A stretch of DNA of 29,346 bases, taken from contig MU401529.1 in NCBI GenBank assembly GCA_022579005.1, forward strand, positions 135,149-164,494. Reading direction: 5' to 3'. This stretch comes from Poronia punctata. Taxonomy: Eukaryota > Ascomycota > Sordariomycetes > Xylariales > Xylariaceae. Within the stretch, counting starts at the first letter, position 1, and every line of letters starts with the position of its first letter. The notes under the pieces are model-generated. The model saw only the letters and a list, made by a program, of their open reading frames with translations, was not told where the DNA came from and did not search any database. Both the position numbers and the translations under genes were made by a program. Positions 1 to 11,200 of this stretch are shown here, in pieces.

Positions 1-20
1 GCCCCCCCCCCCCCCCCCCG

Positions 21-67
<47 letters not shown>
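1..67. repeat. Poly-C homopolymer tract at window edge
   Basis: Sixty-seven bases consist of C only, except G at positions 1 and 20. The longest uninterrupted run is 47 C (21-67). Ordinary sequence begins abruptly at 68. A pure C run this long is unusual in a fungal genome and sits exactly at the window edge, so a contig-end sequencing or assembly artefact is the simplest reading. A genuine C/G tract cannot be excluded from sequence alone. Confidence 0.95.
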
Positions 68-70
<3 letters not shown>

Positions 71-623
71 CCAGTGGTGTTTTCTTTCTTCTCCCGGTGC
101 ATAGTCGCATTCCGCTGCAAGCCAACCGTCACTACATGTACCTACTTCACCTATTCTATCTAACCAGGTTAGATCTAGATAGATAAAATATGAAGAAAGG
201 TCTCGAACCCCTTGCAGAGAAACCCATAACCGGGACTTTTCTTACACGCGATGACCCGTCCTAGTGTTCCCGCCATATGGTGTTATGATCACGCAATATT
301 GGCCAAGAGCGCCGGGAAATGCCTCTGTCACCTGTATGTACGTATGCCGGCATGTCTTACCGGGGTTATTACAACGGAGATCTAATAGGAGATATCTATC
401 GTCATGTCATATGGTTGTCAGATTGGTAGGATGGAATGGTCCGTATAAATGGAAGGGAGCCATGGTCCAATGTCCTTTGTTTTTCCTATTCATAAATTCA
501 AGTTACACAGCGGTTTTATCTTCTCTCTCTTCCATTCTGTCAGTCTTACATGAATGGTTTAAACTTGGAAGAACACACGGATATATATATAGTGATAGTA
601 GTGTAAAACAAAAACCCACGACC
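68..623 (+). promoter_or_regulatory. Upstream region of the dioxygenase gene
   Basis: No gene is recognised here. The 360 bases before the chosen start are open in the same frame as the dioxygenase, but their translation resembles nothing in the family and is taken as leader or promoter. A pyrimidine-rich stretch lies around 511-547. An alternating AT stretch (579-591) lies about 35-45 bases before the ATG and could serve as a TATA-like element. The ATG at 624 has a strong fungal context (ACGACC before it, G after it). Confidence 0.5.
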
Positions 624-2120
624 ATGGCTCCCGTCGCCATCGACAATACTACACCTGCGTCCGATTCCGCCGTGCAGAGCCTCAAGGCACGGGTAAAGAC
701 AGTGGACCCAGCCATCTTCCCTGATGGCCTGAGGACATCAGGTATAGCCAGCCCAAAGCGTATCAGCAATGAGCGCCGAGGAACCGCTAATAATAAGTTA
801 CGGCCAGGCCAACATCCGCCGTTGTACGACCAGATCTTCCCGTACAGTGCCTTTCCCAAACACATCGAGGGACCGACGGTATGGCAGCCGGAAGACTACG
901 CAGAAAACCCCGAGAGATGGGTGCATCAGTTCTCGGCCGCCGAGACGGAGGAGATCTCTCGGGCCGCAGACGCCTTTATCGCTTCCGGTCTCCCCATAAC
1001 CGGTATCTCCAAGGAGAACTTCCCTCTACCTGCTCTGCAGACTAACCTGGCTTCCATGCGCCGCGAGCTTCTGAACGGCAAGGGATTCATGTTATTCAGG
1101 AAGGGAATTCCAGTAAAGGAATGGGGCAATTTCAAGTCGGCTGTCGCTTACTTTGGTTTGGGAACGCATATTGGATATCCCGTCTCGCAAAACGTGAGTT
1201 TCTACTACCTACTAATGACTGTGTTGCACGCTTTTTGGGTCGGCCGGGCCAATTACTATTAGCACGTCAAAAGAAGATACTGATTAGGCGGGGGGGCGCT
1301 TGCTAACTCATGAGAACACAGAGAAACGGTCACATCCTCGGCCATGTCCAAGATCTTTATGCGGACAGCTCAAAGATCGACACAGTACGCATCTACAAGA
1401 CAACAGCTAGACAGGTAAGGCCGATTTCTTATCCCATAAAAAAGCAAGCACCAGCTAAAGATAGAGAAACAACAGGCCTTCCACGCAGACGAATGCGACA
1501 TCGTCGGCCTCCTCTGTCTCGCGCGGGCGCAATTCGGCGGAGAATCCGACGTAGCCTCGATCCACCACGTGTGGAACATCCTCCAAGCCGAACGACCCGA
1601 CGTGGCCGAGCTCCTGACGCAGCCGATATGGTACTTTGACCGCAAAGGCGAGACATCAGAAGGCGAAGACCCGTACATCCGGGCGGCCGTATTCTACCTA
1701 GAGACGCAGGACCCGGCCAACCCGGACCGCGAACAGCGCGTCTACTGCAAGTGGGACCCGTACTACATCCGCAGTCTGAGGCGGTTCTCGGACAAGGGCA
1801 TCATCCCGCCCTTGTCGGCCGCGCAGGAAGAGGCTGCCGATCTACTTGAGGCCACGTGCGAGCGCGTCAAGCTGCACATGATCCTCGAGGTAGGCGACAT
1901 CCAGTTCGTCGCCAACTCGCATACCCTCCACGCCCGTACCGCTTACACGGATTACCCGCCCGAGAGCGGCATGCCGCGGAGACATCTGATGCGTCTCTGG
2001 TTGTCGGTGCCGCAGGGCGAGGGTGGCTGGAGATTGCCCTTCTGGGATGCGGACGAGAAGAAGCGCGGGGGTATCCAGGTTGATGATACGGCGCCCGTGG
2101 CGAGACTCGAGGGTGACTAA
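624..2120 (+). CDS. TauD/TfdA-like 2-oxoglutarate/Fe(II) dioxygenase, 4 exons
   Basis: Proposed exons are 624-741, 808-1193, 1322-1414 and 1476-2120, giving 413 aa. Introns 2 and 3 (1194-1321, 1415-1475) have GTGAGT/GTAAGG donors, and intron 2 has a TGCTAAC branch site. The first intron (742-807, GTATAG...CCAG, branch GCTAATA) is 66 bp and stop-free, so it could be misread as coding. Removing it gives the Ser-Gly-Gln-His-Pro-Pro run I expect in this family; keeping it gives 435 aa. The Fe-binding set is visible: His202-x-Asp204 in FHADECDIVGLL, and distal His351 in HTLHAR. Arg368 or Arg372 in RRHLMRLWLS is the likely 2-oxoglutarate ligand. The family couples 2-oxoglutarate decarboxylation to substrate hydroxylation, as in taurine or related sulfonate catabolism. 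The true substrate of this fungal clade is unknown. It is probably a soluble cytosolic enzyme. Confidence 0.93.
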
Positions 2121-3105
2121 AAATGCTTTTTGACGGGGTTATTTATCATTATGCTGTATTTATTCGAGTTCCATGTTTGGGAAGCGGGGTTTGGCGCAAT
2201 ATTGCAACGCATGCATGACATAGCGAGATGAAAAGCGTTTGTATGAATTACCAATTTTTGATTCGAATTCTTTGTTTCTTATATTGGGCTTTTGGATACC
2301 ATTGATACCAAGATGTCTGTTATGAGGTGTCTTGGTTCACTGACCAGGCATCGACCCTCTCAATGCCTAAGGTGGCTCAGGCATGGGAAAGTACGAGTCC
2401 GTGCGACATGCTGTACGGTGTACCTACCAGTACCTACCTGTATTCACATATACTGTGTGACGTCGTCTATTGCACTTGCCTACAATATTGATGATTGATC
2501 AGTATCCAAATCTCGATTGCATCTTGAATAGAGCGACATTGGGACCTTTACTGTGTGTTGACAAGTCTCCGTGTTTGCACAATGGTTGAACCCTCCCCAT
2601 GATCATCTGGGTTTCCTCCATAACATCGAGGCAAACCCTCGCGCGTTTGTCTAAAGGATTACAAGGGTATGTACATGACTATTGATCCATCTCATTGGTC
2701 CATGGGAGAATCATGCCTTTTTGAAGGGCTGCGGAAGGGTACCGACATGCATCTGCATGCTGGATTATCATACCCTCGTCCTCGTGATTGGACGATACTG
2801 TCCGCGTTGCTTTGGGTGGTAGGGCCAAGTTAATGAAAGAGGCCGTGAAAAACAAGCAAGGACAGGCCGAATCCGAGCTGAGGACAGCACATACCGTTGC
2901 AGTTAGGCTTTCATGGTTCGCGCCAGACAGGCATACAGGTGCGCCTCGGGCCACTCATGCAACCCTTGCATTGCAGTCACTTATCAGACGCCCATGCCCA
3001 ACCCATGGGACAACAATATTCTTTCTGTTCTCGAGTATCACTTCACTAGGATGGGTCCACAACATCTGCTTTTACCTACAACTTGCCGAAATCTTGATTA
3101 CGAAA
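2121..3105. other. Intergenic region, dioxygenase to deaminase
   Basis: This region of about 1 kb holds no gene that I can support. Short open frames occur on both strands (for example 2292-2498 plus and 2679-2954 minus), but they have no recognisable domain, no splice context and low-complexity translations. The last 318 bases are open in the frame of the downstream deaminase. Their translation does not look like the family, so they are treated as leader. Doublets of the TACCTA motif occur at about 2420-2440. Confidence 0.6.
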
Positions 3106-4765
3106 ATGCCGGGTGTCAAGGCTAAGACTCAGGCCAGGGCGAAAACTGATCATCAGCAGAAGAAGGTCAAGGACTGCGAGTATGATAAGAAGTATTTCAA
3201 ATTATGGCGGCGGTTTTACGAACCCCTCATTTTGTTATTCACTTTAGGGCCGACGAGGGGACCTCATAGCTCGGCAGGCGACAAACCACATCTGCACCGG
3301 TTCCTAGACAACGTAGCTTATATATGCGATTTTCAAAAGGGGGGAGAGACGACCTCGGCCGTCGCGATCGAAAACACCCCCGAACGGTTCATTTTTTGGC
3401 TTGCGTCTAACAGCCCCAAGCAAAGCAGGATCAGCCGCCCGTTCCTCATAACCGTCCTTCAGGACGTTCGTAAAATTGTAGAATCGCCCCACGAACAGAC
3501 CCGACTCAAACAAGAACTTCTGATCAAAACCGTTGAGTATGCGAGAGCGAGGGTGAAGAAAGAGTTAGCCTTGCTAAAAGCCGAGATGAGGAGTTGTGAG
3601 AAGTTTCTTACAGAGCCCACTGGTAAGCAAAGTTTCTTCGCATTCGTCGCTTCGTGGTGCTAAAGCTGATATCGATAGATACCGCGATTGTCAAATGGCT
3701 CAGGAGCTTTCATGGCAAGGAGGGATTCGAATTGTGCAACTTTGCATATACAGAGAGGGATGGTACCGGGATGAGGGGCTTTAAGAAATTACTAGCGGTC
3801 CGGAAACTACCAGAAGACTCGTACGAATCCAAAGCGATCAGAGCTGTAATCCACCGTCTAGGCCGCCTGTCCCACCATATCAGAGCGCCAAACCAAATTG
3901 TCGAAGACGTATCGGCCTGCGACCAATTGCGCAACGTGCTGGACGAATTCGACGTCCAGTCGATAGAGCAGCAGCCGGTAGTCACACGGCCCGATGCGGA
4001 GTCGGACATAAGCATTCGCGGCATTATGAACAGGATGCTGCCGAAGGGGGTGCTGTTGTCCGAGCCGGAGTACATGGAAGCGGCGGAGCTGATGAATAGT
4101 AGGCACCAGATCGTAGAAAAATTCAGGAAGTTTTATGACGACAAGGACTTCAAGCCGGTGATACACGCCGAGATTCAGGTGTTGGAGCACTTCTGGGACC
4201 GCCAGCCCCAGAAACGGCGGAGGTTCCTGGGCGGGATCCTGGGCGAGGACCGGTATATCGGCTGTAGCAAGTCGGCGTGTTATTGCTGCCACCTATATAT
4301 TGCCAGCCATCCGGCCGCATGCGTTGTCCCACAAACATCGCGCAAGGCCTATATCAACTGGGGACTGAGGGCGCTGCCGGCCGGTTCGCTCGACGCCGAC
4401 TTCCCGCACCAGCTCGAGATGGTGAACAACATCAATCAAACGATCCGTAAGGAGGCATTGGATCAGATCCGGCGTAAAGCCTCTGCCTCCGCGTGGCATC
4501 CCGACTCGCAGACTGGCTTTACCCCGACTGCGCCCATGTCCCTTTCCGTTCTAAACAACCCTAATCTAGGTTAGTATAACATCCCCCCATCTTCCATTTC
4601 GCGACTCTTGGATTATTTTAGGATGGCTCTTCGGGTCAGACTGCGGCTGATGGATAAGTAGGCGCCGATGACCCCGTTTTGGATATGATAGAGACACCCG
4701 ATGACAGCGACTCCGATGGCGGCGTGGTTGTAGTTCAAGACCGGTCACAGCAGTACCTCACTTAG
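3106..4765 (+). CDS. OTT_1508-like deaminase family protein, 3 exons
   Basis: Exons 3106-3622, 3679-4569 and 4662-4765 give 503 aa. Intron 1 (56 bp) runs from GTAAGC to ATCGATAG. Intron 2 (92 bp) runs from GTTAGT to AAGTAG, with a GGCTGAT branch site. The C-terminal half carries the cytidine-deaminase-fold zinc site: His335-Ala-Glu337 in VIHAEIQVLEHF, then YIGCSKSACYCC with Cys373 and Cys376. This H-A-E / S-K-x-x-C-x-x-C pattern, followed by an R-K-x-Y-x-x-W segment, is the hallmark of the fungal OTT_1508-like deaminases. The N-terminus is Lys/Arg-rich. The last exon encodes an acidic DDSDSDGG tail, which as I recall is common in this fungal family, so the gene does not stop at 4574. Substrate (nucleoside, nucleic acid or other) is unknown. 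These genes are often multicopy in filamentous fungi. Start chosen at 3106 (A at -3); upstream in-frame sequence is not family-like. Confidence 0.9.
4570..4661 (+). other. Intron 2 of the deaminase gene, two possible acceptors
   Basis: The donor GTTAGT at 4570 can pair with TTTTAG ending at 4621 (52 bp) or AAGTAG ending at 4661 (92 bp). The near acceptor leads to a stop nine codons later, at 4648-4650. The far acceptor opens a 34-codon acidic tail ending at 4763-4765. The far acceptor is preferred because a GCTGAT branch-like site lies about 12 bases before it and because the tail fits the family. Confidence 0.65.
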
Positions 4766-6138
4766 GAGGTTGGTTGTTGTTGTTTCATATATTGCACAAG
4801 CCCCTACCTGCTTCTTTCCAAGTCAGCTTCAACCATCCATCGTTTACGAAATTCGTTCGAGAGACTCCAGTCGTACCGTTCCCAACTGGTAGACTGTACA
4901 TATTTCATAGGTACCCTTTCTAACCTAGGTATATCTACATGTACGTACCTTTTCAAAACTACCGAGGTTTAGGGTGCGCCAACTTCCAGATAGGAGAGCT
5001 TACGTAGATTTGCAGATTTTAGCCTCGAGTCCGCCTACCTGGTAACGGTTACAGTGGGTCGGACGGTTAGTGAAGCTAGATGAACTAAACTTTAAAGCGA
5101 TCCTTCGCGCATGGGTCAAGACTCAAGAGCACAAGCTCTGTGGGCCCATCAGAGAGGTTTTAATCATGTAGGTCTCTAAACGAGGACAACGTAGACTGGG
5201 CAAGTATTCCGGGCTTTCTTGCTATTCTCCTGTTGAATAGCGGCGTTACTTGTAGGCGACCTCCTACGACCGCGTTCTTTGCCTGTTGTGTAATCTGGTT
5301 TTTGTAAAAGGATAATAAAGGTGGTGGTAACTATACATAGGATGCCTTAGCTACAACTGGCGCAAAATATCTTGGTCATCTCGGCGACCTTGCTTGCTTG
5401 TCCGATATGGACACAAACAACCGGGGACCGGCAGTTTTGGTAAAAGTATACGGGCGTAATTTGACATAAAAAGACGAATTTTTGAACCTTTGTCTACAGG
5501 TACGAATCTACACATATGCGAAAGAACGATGAGCCAAAGTTGGTCTCTTTCTTATTCTGGGCATGAAGACGTCCATACTAACTCACCTGGTTCTAATCTA
5601 GACTGACGACGGTTTAGATAAACTTCCTCGCCCTATTTTGCTTTTTGTTGCAGGTAATTTTAACACAGCTAATCTAGCCCCCCTAGACCACGATACGAGT
5701 AGATAGTCGATGAAGATCTGATCCTACGATGTCACTTTAGTAAGTTAGTTGTAATAAATTATACCTTGGTACTCACCACGTGAGGCACCAAGTTAAATAG
5801 GGCCCTAGATAGGTTATGTTGTTTATATTGAACGCAGCGGGTATACGTAATAACAAGCAAAGGTGTACGAGTAGGTTAGGTTCGTCTAGTCTGTTGCAAA
5901 CCCGAACTATCGATCCCGACAACTCGGTACCATATCTCCATCCTTTCTAAATATATATACGAACAGCTCTTAACAACAAGATAATCCATCCATTCATCAA
6001 ATTAATAAGAATTAGAATAAAAGTCTAACTTACTACCTACTTCACATAATCCCTAGATACGCCCATATTCTCGATTCCTTGTCTACTACGAATGTGCCGC
6101 CCTTCTTCCACATCGTCCGGGGAGTTAGGTAGGTAGAT
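4766..6138. other. Intergenic region, deaminase to rhodopsin-like gene
   Basis: In 1.37 kb I see no convincing coding frame, tRNA or repeat array. The region is moderately AT-rich but not RIP-like: CA and TG dinucleotides are common. TAGGTA/TACCTA motifs recur near 4910, 4927, 6035 and 6126-6135, the last directly before the next start codon. Promoter elements of the rhodopsin-like gene should lie in the final few hundred bases, but no TATA box stands out. Confidence 0.6.
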
Positions 6139-7627
6139 ATGATGGCCTCGCTCCCGGATACGGTGTTCAGCGTTGCCATTGCTTTGATCTTGGTTACTGC
6201 ATTGGCTGTATCCATGAGGATCTGGGATCGTGTTAGTAAAGGTGGAGGTTGTGGATGGGACGATGGTAAGTAAGGGGACGAATCAATCACCAGTTGTTGT
6301 TATTGCTTTGGCGGACTGCTGATGGATACTTACGACTTAGGCCTACTTATCTTCAGCTGGATCCTTTCTATAGGTCTCTGTTCGAATCTTGCTGCGGGTA
6401 GGTATTTTACTTGTTTGATTCATTGTTTCTTTCGACTTTGTCTAATGTTCTCTACCTACCTACTTAGCAACAAAGCATGGCCTTGGAACACATCGATCCG
6501 ACGTCTCACATTTAGAGCATCGTACCTTTTTGAAAGTACGTACTTAACCTCTTCCCCCTTGGCGTTTCTTTTCTTTCTTTCTTTTTTGCTGATATTATGT
6601 ACAGCATCAACTGGCCATGTCAGTATGCTATAGCACAGGAATAACTTCAGCCAAAGCCTCCTTTGCCGTCCTGTACCTCCGGCTCTTCCCCGTGAATCAA
6701 TACCTGGTCATCATGAACAAGGCCATCATTATATTCCTCCTCCTTCAAGCTATCGAGGAATCCTTCATCACTTTATTCCACTGCAGTCCGGTGGAGAAGT
6801 CGTGGATGTCAGAGTTGGAAGGTCATTGTCTGGGGTTGAAACCGCTTTGGTATAGCACAGTAAGTTTACATGAACGGTTGAAGATTTTTTTTTAAAAAAA
6901 GGATGGTGGTTGACTGTATATAGTTCGCCTTCAACTTCGCAACGGACCTGGTCCTTTTCACTGAACCCATCGTCGTCACTTGGAGACTTCAGATGCCGCT
7001 TCTTAGACGAATCGCTATAAATGTCATGTTATCGTTGGGTCTGTTGTGAGTATACTTACCTACACTTACTAACTTTACTCGAGGATCATACCGAAACGAA
7101 CAATTGTTAATCTATCTAGTGTGACTATAATATCCATCGTGAGGCTTAAATACGTCATCACGATTGGAAACGACGATACCTGTAAGATCCACCCTTTTCC
7201 CTCCAACCTTTTCTTTCCTGTTTTTTTTTTTGCTTCTTTTGCTAACAAAAATTCTTCTTCAAAAGACGAGCTCGCAGAATCCCTAACATGGTCAGCAGCC
7301 GAATTCTGCTCCCTAATAATATGTTCCTGCGTGCCGTCCTTCCGACACATAGCATTAAAGATTCCTTGTCTGAGGTCCGTGCCGCAGCAGCAACACTTTA
7401 CGCCTATACGGAGTAGTTATATCAGGGCAAGGGGAAATACAAATCCGTTTGGATCCACGACGCAGACTACGGCTGTTGCGTTGAGGACGTTGGAAAAAAA
7501 CGAGGAGAAGGACGACGAGGGGGAGGGAGCTTTCTTCCCGCATCACACGGCGGATCGGAATGGGGCTATTATGGTCACGAGGGAGGTTATACATGATGTT
7601 CAAGTGCGGAAGGGAGGAGGAGGGTAA
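6139..7627 (+). CDS. SAT4/rhodopsin-like 7-TM integral membrane protein, 7 exons
   Basis: Exons 6139-6265, 6341-6397, 6468-6535, 6605-6859, 6924-7045, 7120-7181 and 7266-7627 join without phase conflict to 350 aa. The six introns are 64-84 bp with GTRNG-type donors. Family landmarks appear in order: TM1 (residues 9-29), Trp40-Asp41-Asp42, TM2 (43-62), KHGLGTH (64-70), a TM with K-x-S-F...LYLRLFP (101-113), TM4 with LFHCSPV (141-147) and G-x-C (157-159). Next come NFATD (173-177), TM6 ending in VRL (218-220), NDDTYELAESLTW (228-240) and TM7 ending in CVPSFR (253-258). A hydrophilic tail follows. This matches the fungal rhodopsin-domain (formerly SAT4) membrane proteins, related to the PTH11-like receptors; no CFEM domain is present. 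Ligand and function are unknown. The N-terminus before TM1 is only about eight residues, so an upstream exon may be missing. An in-frame TAG at 6130 sets the start. Confidence 0.88.
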
Positions 7628-8030
7628 TGTGAGCGAATCTCTGTTTGTTTGGTTAGTTGTCTAGCAATTGCATTTTTAATGGTTTTTTTATTTTGGGGGG
7701 GGGGGGTCTGAGCAGGTTGTGAACTTATAACCCCCCTTTTCAGTTTCTCTGGTCCATAGTATACAATAACGACGATACATAAACTCCATCAAGTCGAATA
7801 AGAAAAATAACTGATCTTGTACGAGTATATAAAACTTGAACTCAAAATGTACTGTATCGGTGCTAGGTGTGGTCTACAAGTGAATTTGTATATGTATATG
7901 CTTATAAGAAATACAACACATGTAAATGCAGATATACGATATTGTAGATCCGCTGGTTGCAAGGATAAGTAGACTACATAAGATAAGGGTACTAATATAC
8001 AAAAAACAATGTAAAACAATTAAAAGTAGG
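7628..8030. other. Transition from gene region to AT-rich block, with a G12 tract
   Basis: No gene is seen. A run of 12 G lies at 7695-7706. After it the sequence becomes AT-rich but keeps normal CA and TG dinucleotides until about 8030. From there nearly all C and G outside a few contexts vanish. This marks the outer edge of the mutated block, about 400 bp past the end of the rhodopsin-like gene. Confidence 0.6.
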
Positions 8031-8210
8031 TACTAAGTATAGTATTTACTTATATTTTATATATTTTAAACTTTTAAATACATTTTTTTTGTTTTACTTT
8101 ATATATAATATATTAATAGGTTTTTTATACTAGTTAATATAGGTTTATATACTTTAATTAGTATGTTAAACTATGTTAGTATTATAAGACTAAAAGCATA
8201 AATATATATT

Positions 8211-8288
8211 TGCGCAGCTTTATAATAATAGCAAATACTTATTTAAAATTGCGCAGCTTTATAGCAAGCAAATAGTTATTTTTAAAAT
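8211..8288 (+). repeat. Two tandem 39-bp units
   Basis: The unit beginning TGCGCAGCTTTATA is present twice in direct contact (8211-8249 and 8250-8288), with the copies differing at a handful of positions. At 39 bp it is a multiple of three. It sits just upstream of, and in frame with, the coding-like reading that follows from about 8283, so it may be a 13-residue duplication inside an old protein. A related TGCGCAGCT string recurs near 24810. Confidence 0.75.
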
Positions 8289-11200
8289 TTTTAAAATTAT
8301 TAAAAATCCTTTATTTTTTATTAATTTAATAGTACTAATTATATTTATAATATAGCTAATATAAACTATATAGGTAGTAGTAGTAATAAAGGCACTAATA
8401 ATGCTAATAATAATAAAGTTGCTTTTAAAGTTAATAGCACTAATATAACTTTTAGCTGCTAGCTTAACGTTTTATTATTAAAAAAATATATAAAAAATAT
8501 TTAAATTGCTTTTAATTTTAAAAAAATAAAAGTAAAGCTTAATTAACACTTTAACTTTATTTATAAAGTAGTAAATAAGCAGCAAAAACTTATTATAAAA
8601 AAATAAGTAAAGTTATAAAAATAGCATATAAATATAATTATAACTTAAAATAATATTAAATATTTATTAAATATTTTAATTTATGCTTTTAATTTTAATT
8701 AAAAAAATAATATATTTATAAAAACTTTATTAATAAAAAATATAAAAAGCTTTAAAATATAGTAAGTAATATTATAATAAATATTAAGCGTTTTAGCAAA
8801 GTAATAAATAGCTTTAACTTATATATTAATAAACTTGCTTATTATAAAAAAGCTATTATATATAAAGTAAACAACTTTAAATATAGCTTTAAAAAAGTAG
8901 CTAAAAAAACTGCTTAAGTATATAATTAAGCTTAATAAGTTAAAAAAGCTATACTTAACTAAACTATACTTATTAACTTTAACTTTTATAGTTAAAAGTA
9001 TGCTATAAAAGCTTTATTGCTTATTTAAAGCTAAAATATTATAAGCAATAATATAGCTTAAAGCTAAAGTTAATATATAATTAATATAATAACTATTATA
9101 GTATTACTATATTAAACTTAAACTTAAACTAAACTAGCTTTAAAATTTTATTTAAAAAGTAAAAAAAATATATAAAATGCTTATTATTTATTTTTAATTA
9201 AAAACGCTTTAGCATTAAATAATAGCTTTAAAAATAATATTAGCGTTAAATTTATAACGCTTTAATACTTTTAAAAGCTTACTAGCATGTTAACTAAAAT
9301 ATAGCTACTAAATAATACTTTAAATTTTTATAAAAACTAAAGTACTAGTTATATAATAACACTATAAAAAGTAGCTATTAAAGCAATATTTTTAAACGCT
9401 TTTTTTAAGCTAACTTATTATATTTTAAATTATATAAAGTAAAAAATAAAGTTATTATTTTATTATACTTATATTTAATTTATATTAATTAAATAGTTTT
9501 TTTAAAACTTTAAAAGATTTAATACTAACTATAATAAGTACTAGTATTATACTAGCTATAAGCAACTTATATTATAATAAAAATAAATAATAACTTTAAA
9601 GCGTTAATAAACTTTTTATATTATTAAAACGTTTTTAAATAAATTAATTTACTTAAAAGTATAATATAAATTATAAGTAATAATAATATATTATATAAGC
9701 TGTTTATTTTATTTATAAACTTTATATATAAGTTTAATAAAACTATAGTTACTTTTATATAGTATATAAAAAAAGCATTTTTTAGCTTATTATTAAATAT
9801 AATATATATATTATAAACTTAAAAAGTTATTTATAATAAAATTTATAATAAGTTATTTTTTATTTAAGTATACTTTTACTTAATAATAAGTATACTTAAT
9901 AATAACTAAATAGTTAAAAAAATAATATGTTAAGCAAAGCTTATAGCTTATATAAATGCTAAATTAATTATATATAAGCTTAATATAATTAAAAAACCTT
10001 TACTTATATTAAATATAATAAATATAATAAATACTTATTTAAGCTATATTAATAATAGTAATAATTTAATAAAAAAACTTTAATTAACTATTTTTAACTT
10101 TTAATATAATAACTATAATATAAATTATATTTATAAAAAAAACTAATAATATAAAAAAAGGTTTTATAGCTAAAAGTAAATAATTAATATATTATAATTA
10201 TAGTAAGAAAAGCTATATAATAGCTAATTATAAGTTTAAAAAAAACGTAATAAAATACTTATATAAAGCTGCTAAAATGCTAAGCTTATAAAAAAAAGCT
10301 AAGTAGTAACTATTAAAAGTATAATATATAAGCAAGCTTATAAGCTTATAAGTAACTAAAAACTATATAAAAAAAGTTATTTTAATAGCTATTAAGCTAA
10401 TAAGCTAAACAATAAAGGTAATAAAAATAGTATTATACTAAAATAATAGCTTAATAGTAATAAAAAGCGTAATATTTTTAAATAAGCTATTATAGTAATA
10501 AATAATTAATAAAATAGCTTTATTTTATTAGTTTAATAAAATAAAAGCGTAAATAAACTATAACTAAAATAAAAAAAGTTATATAATAATTACTTTAACT
10601 ATTATAATATTTTTAAAGCTATGCTTAGTAATAAAAGCACTTTTATAGTATTTTTAAACTATAAATATACTTATTATTACGTTTTTAAAAGCTTTATAGT
10701 ATAGCTAAAGCTTTATAACTTTTAGTATAAAAATTAAATATATAAAGTAAAAAGTTAAAGCTTATAAGTAATAAAAAACTATAAAGTTAAAATAAAATAA
10801 ATTAATATAAATAATTATAAATTAAGCAAATAGTTAGTAATTAGTAATATAGTACTAAATAGTATATTTTTTAATAAATTAACTATTAGTAAGCAAAAGT
10901 TTTATAAATAAAGTAGCATATTTATAATATATAGCTAACTTAAAGTTATTATGTTTATAAACTTTAAAAGTAAGCTTATAATAATACTAATATATAATAT
11001 TATAGCTATAAGCTTAAAATTAGCTTATTTAAACATTTTAAAGCTAATTTAAATAAATATAACTTATATGCTAAGCATTATAAAGCTAGTAATAAAAGTT
11101 AAGTAGTATAAAACAACGCTTTAAAACTTTAAAATCTAGGCGTTATTAAACTAGTATATAAAAAATTTTTTAAGCTTATTTAATTTTAAAAAATAATATA

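Noticed and set aside
264..623. Use of the earlier in-frame ATG at 264 for the dioxygenase
   Set aside because: The 120 extra residues show no family resemblance and no targeting signal. The ATG at 624 has a better start context and a TATA-like stretch suitably upstream.
2292..2498. Short plus-strand open frame
   Set aside because: No domain, no splice signals and a low-complexity translation; chance opening in intergenic DNA.
3858..4292. Long minus-strand open frame opposite the deaminase
   Set aside because: It lies wholly opposite a conserved coding exon, and its translation has no recognisable motif.
6042..6290. Minus-strand open frame
   Set aside because: Antisense to exon 1 of the rhodopsin-like gene, whose TM1 and Trp-Asp-Asp are convincing on the plus strand.
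6380..6388. GTTCGAATC resembling a tRNA B box
   Set aside because: It lies in exon 2 of the rhodopsin-like gene, and no A box or cloverleaf can be drawn around it.
6322..6633. ATG at 6322 as start of the membrane protein
   Set aside because: It falls inside intron 1 (6266-6340). Splicing from 6265 to 6341 preserves phase and supplies TM1, which a start at 6322 would lack.
7789..8019. Minus-strand open frame near the edge of the AT block
   Set aside because: Composition-driven translation of Tyr, Ile, Phe and Ser with no family features.
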